DNA of 64,000 bases from DASSUC01 sp035650075 (GTDB lineage: Bacteria; Actinomycetota; Actinomycetes; Mycobacteriales; Micromonosporaceae): contig DASRII010000229.1 in assembly GCA_035650075.1 (NCBI GenBank), forward strand, positions 27,055 to 91,054, written 5' to 3'. A model generated the notes under the pieces. It worked only from the letters and a program-made list of their open reading frames with translations. It did not search any database and had not been told where the DNA came from. This document shows positions 24,256 to 32,883 of the stretch, piece after piece (positions within the stretch are counted from its first letter, which is position 1; each line of letters begins with the position of its first letter). Position numbers and translations under genes: made by a program.

Positions 24256-26010
24256 AGCACGCTGCCGCGCCCGCTCGGTTTCGTGGGCTTCGGCCAGTTC
24301 GTTCGCGTAGGCGCGGAGCAGGGCGTGGCACGAATACCGGCCGGGCAGGCGTTCGTCGAGCAGGTGCGCCCGGGTCAGCTCGGCGACCAGCGTGTGCCCC
24401 CGGCGGCCGGAGACGCCGGCGAGGCTGGTCACCGCGGACACGTCGATGTCCGGCTCGGGATGTCGGCCGACCAGCCGGAACAGGCGCGCGGCCGCGGCGC
24501 TGAGGGTGCGATACGACCACGCGAAGACCTCGCGAAGGTCAGTGGCGGGCTCGTCGCCGCACAAGGTGTCCAAAGTGGACGCCTCCAGGGCAGCGGCGGT
24601 CGTCGCCAACGTGGCTCTCGTAGCACTGGCGGCGGTCACCGCCAGGGCGAGTGGCAGCCCGGCGCAGCGGTTCACGATGGCCTCCACCGCCTCGGGTTCG
24701 GCGGCCACCCGGGTGGCACCCAGCCGCCGGCCGAGCAGCTCGCGGGACTCGGCCGGAGTGAGCAGGTCCAGCGTCAGCGGGTGGGCATTCTCGGCGGCGA
24801 CCAGGCCGGTGAGCTGGTTGCGGCTGGTGATCAGCACTTGGCAACCGGGGGTGCCGGGGAGCAGCGGGCGGACCTGCTCGTCGTCGCGGGCGTTGTCGAG
24901 CACCACCAGTACCCGCCGGCCGGTCAGCAGGCTGCGGTAGAGCCCGGTCAGCGCCGGCAGGCCGACCGGCATCCGGGCGGTGGAGATCCCGAGCGCACCG
25001 AGCAAGCCCCGCAACGCCTCGACCGGGCTCGTCGGCGAGCCACTCGCGTCGTAGCCGTGCAGGTTCACGTACAGCCGCCCGTCGACGAACCGGTTTGCCA
25101 CCCGGTGCGCCCAGTGCACGGCCAGCGCGGTCTTGCCTACGCCGGCGGTACCGGCGAGCACGCACACCGTACCGGGTGGCAGACTGTCCAACGTGGACAG
25201 TTCCGCGGCTCGACCGACGATCGGTACCGCCGTCGGCAACTGGGTCGGTACCGCGGCCGGCCCAGCCACCGGCGGTACGGCGAGCGCGGGATCCTGCCGC
25301 ACGATGCCCGCGTACAGGTCCCGCACCGGCTGGCCGGGGTCGATGCCCAGCTCGTCGGCCAGCGCACGGCGCAGCCGGTCGTACGCGGCAATCGCCTCGG
25401 ACCGCCGCCCACCTCGGTACAGCGCGAGCATCAGCCGGCCATGGATCTGCTCGTCGAATGGATGGTCCTCGGCCATGTGGACCAGCTCCGGGACGAGGGC
25501 CAGATCCTCGCCCAGCGCGAGCCGGGCGTCCACCAGCGTCCGGGTCGCCTGCGACCTGAGCTCCGCCAGCCGGTCGGCCTGCTCTGCCAGCCAGCCCGAG
25601 GATGCGACATCGGCCAGCGGCCGGCCCCGCCACAGCGCGAGCGCGGCCTCCAGCCGGCTGACCCGCACCGCCGGATCGGTGGCCTCCCGGCCCTGCCGGA
25701 TCAGCCGCTCGGCGAGCTGGACGTCGGTGCCCTCGGGGCCGAGATCCAGCACGTAACCGGGCGTCCGGGCGAATATCGCGGTCCGGCTGCCCAGCAGCCG
25801 GCGGAGGTACGAGATGTGGCTCTGCAACGTGTTGGACGCGATCCGGGAGGCATCGTCGCCCCACACGGCATCCACGAGTCGGTCGACGCCGACGATCTGT
25901 CCACAGTAGAGCGCCAGGACGGCGAGCAGCGCCTTGCGGCGCGGTCCGCGTACCGGTTCCGGTACCCCGTCCAGCGTGACGTCGATCGGGCCGAGCAGCC
26001 TCACGTACAT
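24241..26010 (-). CDS. SARP (AfsR/BTAD + NB-ARC) regulator
   Basis: 589 residues. The OmpR-like DNA-binding domain spans about 1-90 (VRLLGPIDVTLDG, TLQSHISYLRRLLG). The BTAD domain covers 95-240. An NB-ARC ATPase follows with Walker A GTAGVGKTA near residue 280 and LVVLDNARDD. It stops after the ATPase, without the TPR tail of full AfsR. SARPs activate secondary metabolism or development genes, but no biosynthetic cluster lies in this window. The start (ATG 26010) overlaps the 3' end of the nitronate monooxygenase gene by 10 bp, so the two are cotranscribed. Confidence 0.9.
   Translation of the reverse strand: MYVRLLGPIDVTLDGVPEPVRGPRRKALLAVLALYCGQIVGVDRLVDAVWGDDASRIASNTLQSHISYLRRLLGSRTAIFARTPGYVLDLGPEGTDVQLAERLIRQGREATDPAVRVSRLEAALALWRGRPLADVASSGWLAEQADRLAELRSQATRTLVDARLALGEDLALVPELVHMAEDHPFDEQIHGRLMLALYRGGRRSEAIAAYDRLRRALADELGIDPGQPVRDLYAGIVRQDPALAVPPVAGPAAVPTQLPTAVPIVGRAAELSTLDSLPPGTVCVLAGTAGVGKTALAVHWAHRVANRFVDGRLYVNLHGYDASGSPTSPVEALRGLLGALGISTARMPVGLPALTGLYRSLLTGRRVLVVLDNARDDEQVRPLLPGTPGCQVLITSRNQLTGLVAAENAHPLTLDLLTPAESRELLGRRLGATRVAAEPEAVEAIVNRCAGLPLALAVTAASATRATLATTAAALEASTLDTLCGDEPATDLREVFAWSYRTLSAAAARLFRLVGRHPEPDIDVSAVTSLAGVSGRRGHTLVAELTRAHLLDERLPGRYSCHALLRAYANELAEAHETERARQRAAVPW
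24568..24580. repeat. Dispersed palindrome GTCCAAAGTGGAC
   Basis: Full-arm copy in the SARP gene. Coding strand TCC-ACT-TTG-GAC (Ser-Thr-Leu-Asp), with TTG for Leu where CTG or CTC dominate. Confidence 0.75.
25186..25198. repeat. Dispersed palindrome GTCCAACGTGGAC
   Basis: Second full-arm copy in the SARP gene, read TCC-ACG-TTG-GAC (Ser-Thr-Leu-Asp). Confidence 0.75.
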
Positions 26011-27017
26011 GCGTGGTACCGGCCGAGTGCGGCGACGGCGTCCGCGGTCATGCGGGCGACCACCGACGCGGCCGGCTCGACCTTGTCGACGAGCCCGACC
26101 CCTTGCCCGGCGAGCAGGGCCATCTCCTCCAGATCACCGGTGGTCAGGCCGCGCATCGGTACGAGGTTGCTGAAGCGGCGCATCTCGACCTGTTGCCCCA
26201 TGAGGTCCATGTGCCCGATGACCGGCTCGGCCGACGTGTCGACAGGCACCTCCGCGGCCCGGTCGGCCCATTCGCGCACCACTCTGTTGCGCAGCACCCG
26301 CATCGGGTTGAAGCTCGGCATGTCCGGACCGAAGATGCCGGTGCGCACGGTGTCGATCCCGGCCGCGCCGACCAGGCGATCGCGGTACCCGTCGTGTGCC
26401 GCGGACTCCACGGTGGCCACGAACCGGGTGCCGACCCAGACTCCGTCCGCGCCGAGCATCAGTGCCGCGGCCAGCCCCCGCCCGTCGGCGACGCCGCCGG
26501 AGGCGAGCACGAGCGCCGGGGCCACGGCGTCGACGACGACCGGCAGCAACGCGAACGTCGGCAGGGTCGCGAAGTTGTGCCCGCCCGCCTCGCAACCCTG
26601 CGCCACCACGACGTCCACCCCGTCGTCGACCGCCCGCTTCGCGTCGGCCACCGATCCGACCTGCTCGAACACCCGGATCCCGGCCGCGTGCAGCTGATCG
26701 ATCCAGGCCCGCGACGGGTGTCCCCAGTGGAACGACACCACCGCGACCCGGGCGTCGCCCACGAGCTCGATCTGCTCCGGCCGGGTGAACGGGGTGATGA
26801 AGTTGACGTTGAACGGCCGGTCGGTACCGGACCTGATGGCGTCGATCGTCTTGGTGAGGACCGGATCCGGCATCAGCCCCACGCCGAGGGAGCCCAGCGC
26901 GCCGGCGTTGCTCACCGCGACGGCGAGGTCGGGGGTACCGCCCACGAACGCCATTCCGGCCTGCGCGATCGGTGTGGACAGGCCGAGTGTCTCGGTGAAT
27001 CTGGTGACGAGGTTCAT
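26001..27017 (-). CDS. Nitronate monooxygenase (NPD/FabK-like FMN enzyme)
   Basis: 338 residues of the TIM-barrel 2-nitropropane dioxygenase family: IAQAGMAFVGGTPDLAVAVSNAGALGSLG at the N-terminus, VVVAQGCEAGGHNF (catalytic His region) and ALVLASGGVADGRGLAAALMLGADGVWVGTRF for FMN phosphate binding. It oxidises alkyl nitronates such as propionate 3-nitronate and so protects against nitro toxins. ATG 27017 fits the family start. It is divergent from an AraC regulator 96 bp away and leads into the SARP gene. Confidence 0.92.
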   Translation of the reverse strand: MNLVTRFTETLGLSTPIAQAGMAFVGGTPDLAVAVSNAGALGSLGVGLMPDPVLTKTIDAIRSGTDRPFNVNFITPFTRPEQIELVGDARVAVVSFHWGHPSRAWIDQLHAAGIRVFEQVGSVADAKRAVDDGVDVVVAQGCEAGGHNFATLPTFALLPVVVDAVAPALVLASGGVADGRGLAAALMLGADGVWVGTRFVATVESAAHDGYRDRLVGAAGIDTVRTGIFGPDMPSFNPMRVLRNRVVREWADRAAEVPVDTSAEPVIGHMDLMGQQVEMRRFSNLVPMRGLTTGDLEEMALLAGQGVGLVDKVEPAASVVARMTADAVAALGRYHACT

Positions 27018-27113
27018 GGGTACACCGTGTCGGATCTCGGCCGCACGGGTGTTGCCGCGCGCGCGGCATGTGTTTGCGTTCAGTGCACGATCGGGGGGTT
27101 GGGGAGGCTCGTG

Positions 27114-28082
27114 ATGCAACGCTGGTCGACGGTGGAGGCACCGCCCGCGGCGCAGTTCACTCGCTGGCGGGAGCTCATCTGCGAGGCGTTCCTGGATCTG
27201 ACTCCGGAGTCGGATCTGCGGGACGGGTTCGCCGGCACGGTGACCCAGTGGCCCCTCGGGGTGCTGAGCATCGCCCGGATCGACTCACAACGCCAGCACG
27301 TACGGCGTACCGCGCGGGACATCGCCCACGCTCCGCAATCCGGTTTCTACGCCAACTTCCAGGTGCGCGGCACCAGCCTGATGAGCCAGCACGGCCGGTC
27401 GACGGTACTGCGGCCGGGCGACTTCGCGGTGGTCGACACCACCGAGCCGTTCGAGTTCGACTTCCGGGACGACTTCCGGCAACTGTCGCTGTTCCTGCCG
27501 AGGTCGTTGCTGGACAACCAACTGAGTGCCGCGGTGCGCACGGCGACCCGGGTCGGTACCGCCACCGGCGCCGGCGCGGCGGTTCGCCACGCCCTGCTCG
27601 CGCTGACCCGGGGCGACCTGCCCGAGGACACCGCGGCACGGCTGGCGGTGCACGCCGCCGGCATTCTCGCGGTGGCGCTCGAGGAACCGGCCGCCACGTG
27701 GGCCACCCCGTACCGGCACGATCGGCTGCACGCCGCGGCGCTGGCCGACATCGACGAGCACCTGGCCGACGACGACCTGTCCCCGCCCGCCACCGCACGC
27801 CGGCTCGGTGTGTCGGTACGCCTGCTGCACGCGGTCTTCGCCGGACGGCAGCGCACGTTCGCCGCCGAGGTGCGCCGGCGCCGGCTGGAGGTGGCGTGGC
27901 GCACCCTACGGGACCCGGCCCGGGCCCACCTGCGCGTCATCGACGTGGCCGTCGAGGCCGGGTTCACCGACGTGACCAGCTTCCACCGCGCGTTCCGGCG
28001 CGAGTACGGCCGCACGCCGGCCGCGATACGCGGCACTTTCGGCCCTACCGAGCCGCTGGTCCGCGCGAGAAGTTGCGATTAG
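27114..28082 (+). CDS. AraC-family transcriptional regulator
   Basis: 322 residues. An N-terminal AraC-binding (cupin-like) domain has SLMSQHGRSTVLRPGDFAVVDTTEPFEF. The C-terminal double helix-turn-helix at about 225-310 has DLSPPATARRLGVSVRLLHAVF and VIDVAVEAGFTDVTSFHRAFRREYGRTPAA. GGAGG lies 6 nt before ATG 27114. It probably senses a small molecule and controls the divergent nitronate monooxygenase-SARP operon, itself, or both. Confidence 0.9.
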   Translation: MQRWSTVEAPPAAQFTRWRELICEAFLDLTPESDLRDGFAGTVTQWPLGVLSIARIDSQRQHVRRTARDIAHAPQSGFYANFQVRGTSLMSQHGRSTVLRPGDFAVVDTTEPFEFDFRDDFRQLSLFLPRSLLDNQLSAAVRTATRVGTATGAGAAVRHALLALTRGDLPEDTAARLAVHAAGILAVALEEPAATWATPYRHDRLHAAALADIDEHLADDDLSPPATARRLGVSVRLLHAVFAGRQRTFAAEVRRRRLEVAWRTLRDPARAHLRVIDVAVEAGFTDVTSFHRAFRREYGRTPAAIRGTFGPTEPLVRARSCD

Positions 28083-28086
28083 GCAG

Positions 28087-28623
28087 TCAGGTATCGAGCA
28101 GCTCGCAGAGCTTCGTGACCGTGTTCCAGTTGCGCGCGGTGACGAAGACCTTCAGGTTCTTCTCGACGAAAGCACTCACCGGCGGCGCACCCTGTATGCC
28201 GTTGGGGCACCACTGATAGACGACCCGGTCGCCGATCGCTATCTCGTCCGGCGCTAGCTGTGTCGGGTCGTGGGCCGCCAGCAGCTTCGGAGCCGGTGAC
28301 GCCGACAGGAAATGCACCAACATGCGCGACCCGTTGGTGGCGACGTCGCGGAACGGGCTGCCGTCGAGTGCCTTGCGCAGCTCCGGGCCGGTACGCACCA
28401 GGCACCGTACCGTCATCCCGAATTCCCGCTCGATGCCTTTCTCTATCTCGGTGGCCAGCTTGTCGGGTTTGCGCTTGCTGGTGAACACCGCGTTGCCGCT
28501 CTGCAGGTGGGTGGCGACATCGGTGTACCCGAGATCCGACAGAAACCGCCTCAGTTCCGCCATGGCGATTTTCTTGTTGCCGCCCACGTTGATACCGCGA
28601 AGCAACGCCGCATACCTGGCCAC
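28087..28623 (-). CDS. DUF1697 family protein
   Basis: 178 residues with the family opening YAALLRGINVGGNKKIAMAELRRFL, then LQSGNAVFTS and a C-terminal TARNWNTVTKLCEL. Function is not established for DUF1697. GTG 28623 is chosen because a CATAAT box lies 7 bp upstream, giving a leaderless start right before the conserved first strand. Its stop lies 4 bp from the convergent AraC gene. Confidence 0.9.
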   Translation of the reverse strand: MARYAALLRGINVGGNKKIAMAELRRFLSDLGYTDVATHLQSGNAVFTSKRKPDKLATEIEKGIEREFGMTVRCLVRTGPELRKALDGSPFRDVATNGSRMLVHFLSASPAPKLLAAHDPTQLAPDEIAIGDRVVYQWCPNGIQGAPPVSAFVEKNLKVFVTARNWNTVTKLCELLDT

Positions 28624-28630
28624 GTGGTTG

Positions 28631-28636
28631 ATTATG
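28631..28636 (-). promoter_or_regulatory. -10 box for leaderless DUF1697 gene
   Basis: CATAAT on the minus strand ends 7 bp before GTG 28623. No clear -35 element is visible. Confidence 0.5.
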
Positions 28637-28669
28637 TCCCATCGCGTGGACCATCCGACCGGTCCGGGG

Positions 28670-29869
28670 TCATGCCCCGGTGAGCCGCCGCGCGGCCAGT
28701 TCGGCCAACATCGCGGCGGCGTCGCCGAGCACGCTGTCGTCGAACACCGCACGCGCCGAGTGATTCGGCGGGGACGACGCGGGATCGCCGGCACACGCGC
28801 CGAGGAACATGTACGAGCCGGGGACCGCTGCCAGTACGCGGGAGAAGTCCTCGGATCCCGTCAGCGGCTTGTCCATCAACGAGAAGCGCTCCTCGCCGAA
28901 CACGTCGCGAGCCGTGTCGGCGACGAACTCGTACTCCGCGGCGTTGTTGACGGTCGCCGGGTACTCGCCTTCGAAGCGCACCTCCACCTCGACCCCGTGC
29001 GCGGCCGCGAGGTGCTGGCACAGCTGTACCGCCAACTCGCCGATCCGGTCCCGGGTCTGCGTCGAGAACGCGCGGATCGTGGCCTCGAACGTGGCGTCGT
29101 CGGGGATGACGTTGCGTTTGACGCCGGCATGGAACATGCCCACGGTCAGGACGACCGGGTCCGCCGAGTCGAACCGGCGGGTCAGCATGGTCTGCAGCGC
29201 ACCGACCATCTCGCACGCGGCGGGAATCGGATCGCGCGCGTCGTGCGGGCGGGCGCCGTGCCCACCGGCGCCGACCACGCGCACGAACAACCCGGCCGAC
29301 GCGGCCATGAACGGCCCGGGCCGCGAGGTGAACACGCCACGGGCGAACAGCGACGAGGTCACGTGCAACCCGTAGGCGTAGTCGGCCGGCCGGCCCGCGG
29401 CCTCGAGTACTCCCTCGGCGATCATGTGGCCCGCCCCGTCGAAGCCCTCCTCCCCCGGCTGGAACATGAACACCACATCACCGGCCAACTCGTCCCGGTG
29501 CGCGCACAGGAGCCGGGCCGCGCCGACGAGTCCCGCCGTGTGCAGGTCGTGGCCGCAGGCATGCATCGCGCCCTCGTGCCGTGAGCTGAACGGCTCCCCC
29601 GACTTCTCACCGACCGGCAGGGCATCCATGTCGCCGCGCAGCAGCACGACCGGCCGCTCTCCGGCGGCCGCCTTGCCCCCGCGCAGGACGGCGGTGACCG
29701 ACGACAGCGCCTTCCCGGTGCCGATCTCCAACGGCAGGCCGTCCAGCGCCGCGAGCACTCTTTCCTGGGTACGCGGTAGATCGAGGCCGACCTCGGGAAT
29801 CTGGTGCAGCTCGCGCCGCAGCGTAACGAGGTCTTCGTGCAGGGCAGTGGCATCCGCGCGGAGGGTCAT
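28670..29869 (-). CDS. M20 family metallopeptidase / N-acyl amino acid amidohydrolase
   Basis: 399 residues of the M20D (hippurate hydrolase, IAA-amino acid hydrolase) group. Metal-binding and catalytic motifs are LRGDMDALPV, HACGHDLHTAG and FQPGEEGFDGAGHM, with a dimerisation insert in the middle and a late His in NHSA. It removes acyl groups from N-acyl amino acids in the cytoplasm. The natural substrate is unknown. ATG 29869 fits the family start (LHEDLVTLRRELHQIPEVG). Confidence 0.92.
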   Translation of the reverse strand: MTLRADATALHEDLVTLRRELHQIPEVGLDLPRTQERVLAALDGLPLEIGTGKALSSVTAVLRGGKAAAGERPVVLLRGDMDALPVGEKSGEPFSSRHEGAMHACGHDLHTAGLVGAARLLCAHRDELAGDVVFMFQPGEEGFDGAGHMIAEGVLEAAGRPADYAYGLHVTSSLFARGVFTSRPGPFMAASAGLFVRVVGAGGHGARPHDARDPIPAACEMVGALQTMLTRRFDSADPVVLTVGMFHAGVKRNVIPDDATFEATIRAFSTQTRDRIGELAVQLCQHLAAAHGVEVEVRFEGEYPATVNNAAEYEFVADTARDVFGEERFSLMDKPLTGSEDFSRVLAAVPGSYMFLGACAGDPASSPPNHSARAVFDDSVLGDAAAMLAELAARRLTGA

Positions 29870-29910
29870 TGCAGGAATTTAACTCACCAGCGGCAGGTCC
29901 GCCGCACGCC

Positions 29911-29916
29911 TAGGAT
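29911..29916 (+). promoter_or_regulatory. -10 box for leaderless SnoaL-like gene
   Basis: TAGGAT ends 7 bp before ATG 29924, which has no ribosome-binding site of its own. Confidence 0.5.
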
Positions 29917-29923
29917 CGACGGT

Positions 29924-30376
29924 ATGGATCGCGCCGAGCACGAGGTCGTCGCGTTGTACCAGCGCCTGTTGTCCGCGTGGAACGGGCAGGACGCGCAGGG
30001 GTTCGGTCGACTGTTCACAGAGGACGGTGAACAGATCGGCTTCGACGGCAGCCAGGTCGCGGGAGCAACCGCGATCGCCGCCGAGTTGGACCGCATCTTC
30101 ACCGACCACCGGACCGCGCGGTTCGTCGCACTCGTGCGCGGCGTCCGCTTCCCGAGCAACGACGTGGCGGTACTCCGAGCGGAGGTCGGGATGGTGCCAC
30201 CCGACGGCGGTGACGTCCTGCCCGACCGGAACGCGGTGCAGTCCATGGTGGCCGCACGCGACGCCGATGGGTGGCGGGTGGCGCTCTTCCACAACACGCC
30301 CGCCCAGTTCCACGGCCGGCCCGAGGCCGTCGAGGCGTTGACGGACGAGCTGCGGTCGGCGAACCCGTTCAGCTGA
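29924..30376 (+). CDS. SgcJ/EcaC (SnoaL-like) family protein
   Basis: 150 residues of the NTF2-like cone fold: VVALYQRLLSAWNGQDAQGFGRLFTEDGEQIGFDGSQVAG, then a beta-rich half with WRVALFHNTPAQFHGRPE typical of SgcJ/EcaC oxidoreductase-annotated proteins. No catalytic residues can be assigned safely. It overlaps the convergent PPOX gene by 8 bp. Confidence 0.88.
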   Translation: MDRAEHEVVALYQRLLSAWNGQDAQGFGRLFTEDGEQIGFDGSQVAGATAIAAELDRIFTDHRTARFVALVRGVRFPSNDVAVLRAEVGMVPPDGGDVLPDRNAVQSMVAARDADGWRVALFHNTPAQFHGRPEAVEALTDELRSANPFS

Positions 30377-30902
30377 CGTCGGTCGGCTCCGGCACGTCGA
30401 AGCGCCAACGGGTCTGGCTGAACTCCCCCTTGCCGAAGCCCAGCACCTTGACCGGGACCACCCCGTACACCACGGCCTCGCCGGCCTCGTGTTGGAAGGC
30501 GCCGTCGCGCACGTCGTAGTGCCAGTCGCTGCCGTACTTCGACTCGTACGCCTGCGCGATCCGCCGGAGGCAGGCGTCGTCGCGGATTCGCATGGCCCCG
30601 CCCTCGACCACGAGATCCAGCCCTTCGTTGAGGGCGTTGCATCCGGTGGTGAGCACGCAGTACGGGTTCTGGACAAGGTTGTGCGCCTTGCGTTCGCTGG
30701 GACCGGTACAGAAGTACGCGGCGTCGTCGATCCAGACGGACATTACCGGCGTGACGTGCGGCCGCCCATCGGGTCGCACGGTCGACAGCCAGGACACCTC
30801 TGCGTCGGCCAGGTGCTGGCGCACGCGCGTCCAGGTCGGTGGGGTCGCGCCCGCGCTGCTGAACCTGGTGTCCAGTTCGCTCGGTGGCGCCTTGTCGACC
30901 AT
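30369..30902 (-). CDS. Pyridoxamine 5'-phosphate oxidase-like flavin protein
   Basis: 177 residues of the split-barrel PPOX family: WLSTVRPDGRPHVTPVMSVW, FCTGPSERKAHNLVQNPYCVLT and a C-terminal RWRFD. Such proteins bind FMN or F420; which one cannot be told here. A GAGGAGG site precedes ATG 30902. It begins 14 bp after the serine hydrolase stop and is likely in its operon. Confidence 0.9.
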   Translation of the reverse strand: MVDKAPPSELDTRFSSAGATPPTWTRVRQHLADAEVSWLSTVRPDGRPHVTPVMSVWIDDAAYFCTGPSERKAHNLVQNPYCVLTTGCNALNEGLDLVVEGGAMRIRDDACLRRIAQAYESKYGSDWHYDVRDGAFQHEAGEAVVYGVVPVKVLGFGKGEFSQTRWRFDVPEPTDVS

Positions 30903-30916
30903 GTTGCCTCCTCCCG

Positions 30917-31966
30917 CTAGCCGACGACCGCCGTCCCGGTGACCAACCGGCTGATCCGGGTTACGGTCTCGAAGTCGTCGGTCATGCAGTTCTTGGTCAG
31001 CGCGAACGCGATACCGGTGGCGGTATCGCCGAACGCGTAGCTCCCGCCCGCGCCACCCATGCCGAACGCGGTAGAAGGCTGCCCGGGGGCGGCGCCGGGA
31101 AGCCCGATCGCATACCCGAGTCCCCAGACGGACGGGTTGCCGAAGAGCTCGTCCCTGCCACTGGCGGCGATCGCGGTGACCTGACCCAGCCGCTCCGGGG
31201 AGATCAGGCGTACACCGTCCACCTCACCCAACAGCGCGGCGTACACGCGCGCCATGGCACGGGCCGAGGTCGCCGCGGTGGCCGGGATGTTCGCGGCCAG
31301 GATGTCGCCGCGGTTGCCCAACTCGGCCGACGGCGCCAGCGTGGCCGCGTGGGTGTCCTCGGCGTCCTCCAGCCGGGCGAGCCTGCCCTGCTCCCGCTCG
31401 GGTACGCCGAGGTACAGCTCGTCGGTCACACCGAGCGGCCCAGCCACCTCGTCCCGGAGCACCTGCGAGATCGGTCTGCCGGTGGCGCGCCGGACGATCT
31501 CGCCGAGGATGTAGCCGAACGTCCACGCGTGGTAGCCGATCTTCGTGCCGGGTTCCCACGACAGCCGCGCGTCGGCGACGGTCGCGCACATGCGATCCCA
31601 GTCGCACAGGTCCTCCGGCGTGGTCCCGCTCGGAACTTCGGGTACTCCGGCCGAGTGCGTCAGCACATGCCGGACGGTCACGGTGTCCTTGCCGTGGGCG
31701 CCGAACTCCGGCCACACCTCCACGATCCGGGTCTCGTACCCGAACAGGCCGCGCTCGACGAGCACGTGCACCACGGCCGCCGTCGCACCTTTGCCGATCG
31801 AGAAGTTGTAGAACGGCGTGCTCGACCCGACCCGGCGTCCGGTCGCCGGATCCGCCATGCCCGCGACGGCGTCGACCACCAGCACGCCGTCCCGGTGGAC
31901 CGCGACCTGAACGCCGCGCTCGACACCGGACTCCACCAGCTCGTCGATGGCGTGCTGGATCCGCAT
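30917..31966 (-). CDS. Serine beta-lactamase-like hydrolase
   Basis: 349 residues of the class C beta-lactamase / esterase EstB family. The SxxK nucleophile motif is SIGK in FYNFSIGKGATAAVV, the Tyr motif is probably GYHAW, and a late GMGGAGGSYAF region stands for the third motif. There is no signal peptide, so a cytoplasmic esterase or peptidase role is likelier than antibiotic resistance. I chose ATG 31966 (MRIQHAIDELVESG); a TTG at 31999 is possible but has no better ribosome site. Confidence 0.88.
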   Translation of the reverse strand: MRIQHAIDELVESGVERGVQVAVHRDGVLVVDAVAGMADPATGRRVGSSTPFYNFSIGKGATAAVVHVLVERGLFGYETRIVEVWPEFGAHGKDTVTVRHVLTHSAGVPEVPSGTTPEDLCDWDRMCATVADARLSWEPGTKIGYHAWTFGYILGEIVRRATGRPISQVLRDEVAGPLGVTDELYLGVPEREQGRLARLEDAEDTHAATLAPSAELGNRGDILAANIPATAATSARAMARVYAALLGEVDGVRLISPERLGQVTAIAASGRDELFGNPSVWGLGYAIGLPGAAPGQPSTAFGMGGAGGSYAFGDTATGIAFALTKNCMTDDFETVTRISRLVTGTAVVG

Positions 31967-31995
31967 ACGGTTGCCGTACCCGCCGGGGCCCGCTC

Positions 31996-32466
31996 TCAAC
32001 CAGCTTGCCCGCGGTCGGGATAGATTCGCGAGGCCACGAGCCGCCAGTACCGTTCCGGGCCGAGGACGCCACGCGCCAGCCAGACGAGCGCGCAGCTCAC
32101 GAAGAGAACCGAGGCGAGTCGATCAATGATGCGCAGGGCCAGGAAGGCGGTCGTCACGAGCCAGTGGACCCGCTTCCCGTAGACGCAGTAATCTTCGCGG
32201 AAGCACGCCTGCTGCAGCTCGACGTCGAGGCCGACATCCGGCGGGCCGAGGATCGACCGGTCGACAACGGTGCTGCCGTGGCCAGGCGCCACGATGGTGC
32301 ATTCCCACCAGTACCCGAAACCATGGTGGCTCACCGGCCCGACCCGTTCGCAGAACCGCACCGTGACGGCGACAGTCTGCTCCGTCGGGCCGCGCGTGCT
32401 GGATCCGAGAGAAGCTCCTAGATCAGGTATCGAAAGGTCCAACCATCCGCATGGTATCGCCGCCAC
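31996..32466 (-). CDS. Membrane protein of unknown function (possible DUF6346)
   Basis: 156 residues. An N-terminal beta-rich part has EQTVAVTVRFCERVGPVSHHGFGYWWECTI and several Cys. Then comes a conserved-looking CVYGKRVHWLVTTAFLALRIIDR, with two hydrophobic segments near the C-terminus. GTG 32466 has a GAGG site 4 nt upstream. It follows the RHS gene and a small membrane protein on the same strand with a 6-bp gap, so the three are probably one operon. It could be an immunity or export partner; the family name is tentative. Confidence 0.65.
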   Translation of the reverse strand: MAAIPCGWLDLSIPDLGASLGSSTRGPTEQTVAVTVRFCERVGPVSHHGFGYWWECTIVAPGHGSTVVDRSILGPPDVGLDVELQQACFREDYCVYGKRVHWLVTTAFLALRIIDRLASVLFVSCALVWLARGVLGPERYWRLVASRIYPDRGQAG

Positions 32467-32472
32467 CCAACC

Positions 32473-32883
32473 TCAGAGCAGGCTAACCACCGTCAGCGCC
32501 ACCGCAGCCACCAACACGACGACCAGGCAGCCGACCATCAACCAAGAGATCTCGACTGTCTGTTTCTCGTCGGCACCGCGGATCGCCCCCGGCGACGCGG
32601 GCACTCGCGGAGCCAGGTACACGAGACCAACCTCGGCACCGTCCACAATGGTTACTGCCCGCTCCGCTGCGCCGAAGCCCTCGTAGCGGCCGACGGTGAC
32701 GCTGACCTGAACGCGATGCTCCCCGGCCGGTAACGGCATCCGATGCGGTTCCCAGCCACGGGTCTCGACGCGTTCGCCGTCGACGAGAAGGACCGGAGAG
32801 GTCGTCTCGTACACGGCACGGATCGCGGAGGTGGGGTGCCGGAAGTCGATGCTCAGCACCCCATCCCCGGGTGGTTCTGTCAA
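32473..32883 (-). CDS. Tail-anchored small protein, TTGA-coupled to the RHS gene
   Basis: 136 residues. Residues 1-100 form a beta-rich domain (VYETTSPVLLVDGERVETRGW, LPAGEHRVQVSVTV). A single membrane helix (SWLMVGCLVVVLVAAVALTVV) forms the C-terminus. The start TTG at 32883 overlaps the RHS stop as TTGA, with AAGG about 9 nt upstream. Strict translational coupling to a polymorphic-toxin-like gene suggests a membrane-bound immunity protein, but no known immunity family is recognised. Confidence 0.7.
   Translation of the reverse strand: MTEPPGDGVLSIDFRHPTSAIRAVYETTSPVLLVDGERVETRGWEPHRMPLPAGEHRVQVSVTVGRYEGFGAAERAVTIVDGAEVGLVYLAPRVPASPGAIRGADEKQTVEISWLMVGCLVVVLVAAVALTVVSLL

Noticed and set aside
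20961..24260. A 1099-residue minus-strand open frame
   Set aside because: It runs opposite the ECF42 and WD40 genes, has low-complexity Arg/Gly/Pro/Gln composition and matches no domain; high GC leaves such frames open.
30917..31966. Beta-lactamase resistance gene
   Set aside because: No signal peptide, and the motifs suit the esterase/peptidase branch of the class C fold better than a true beta-lactamase.
24241..32883. SARP and AraC region as part of a biosynthetic gene cluster
   Set aside because: No PKS, NRPS, terpene, lanthipeptide or tailoring core genes are within reach; the neighbours are single housekeeping-type enzymes.
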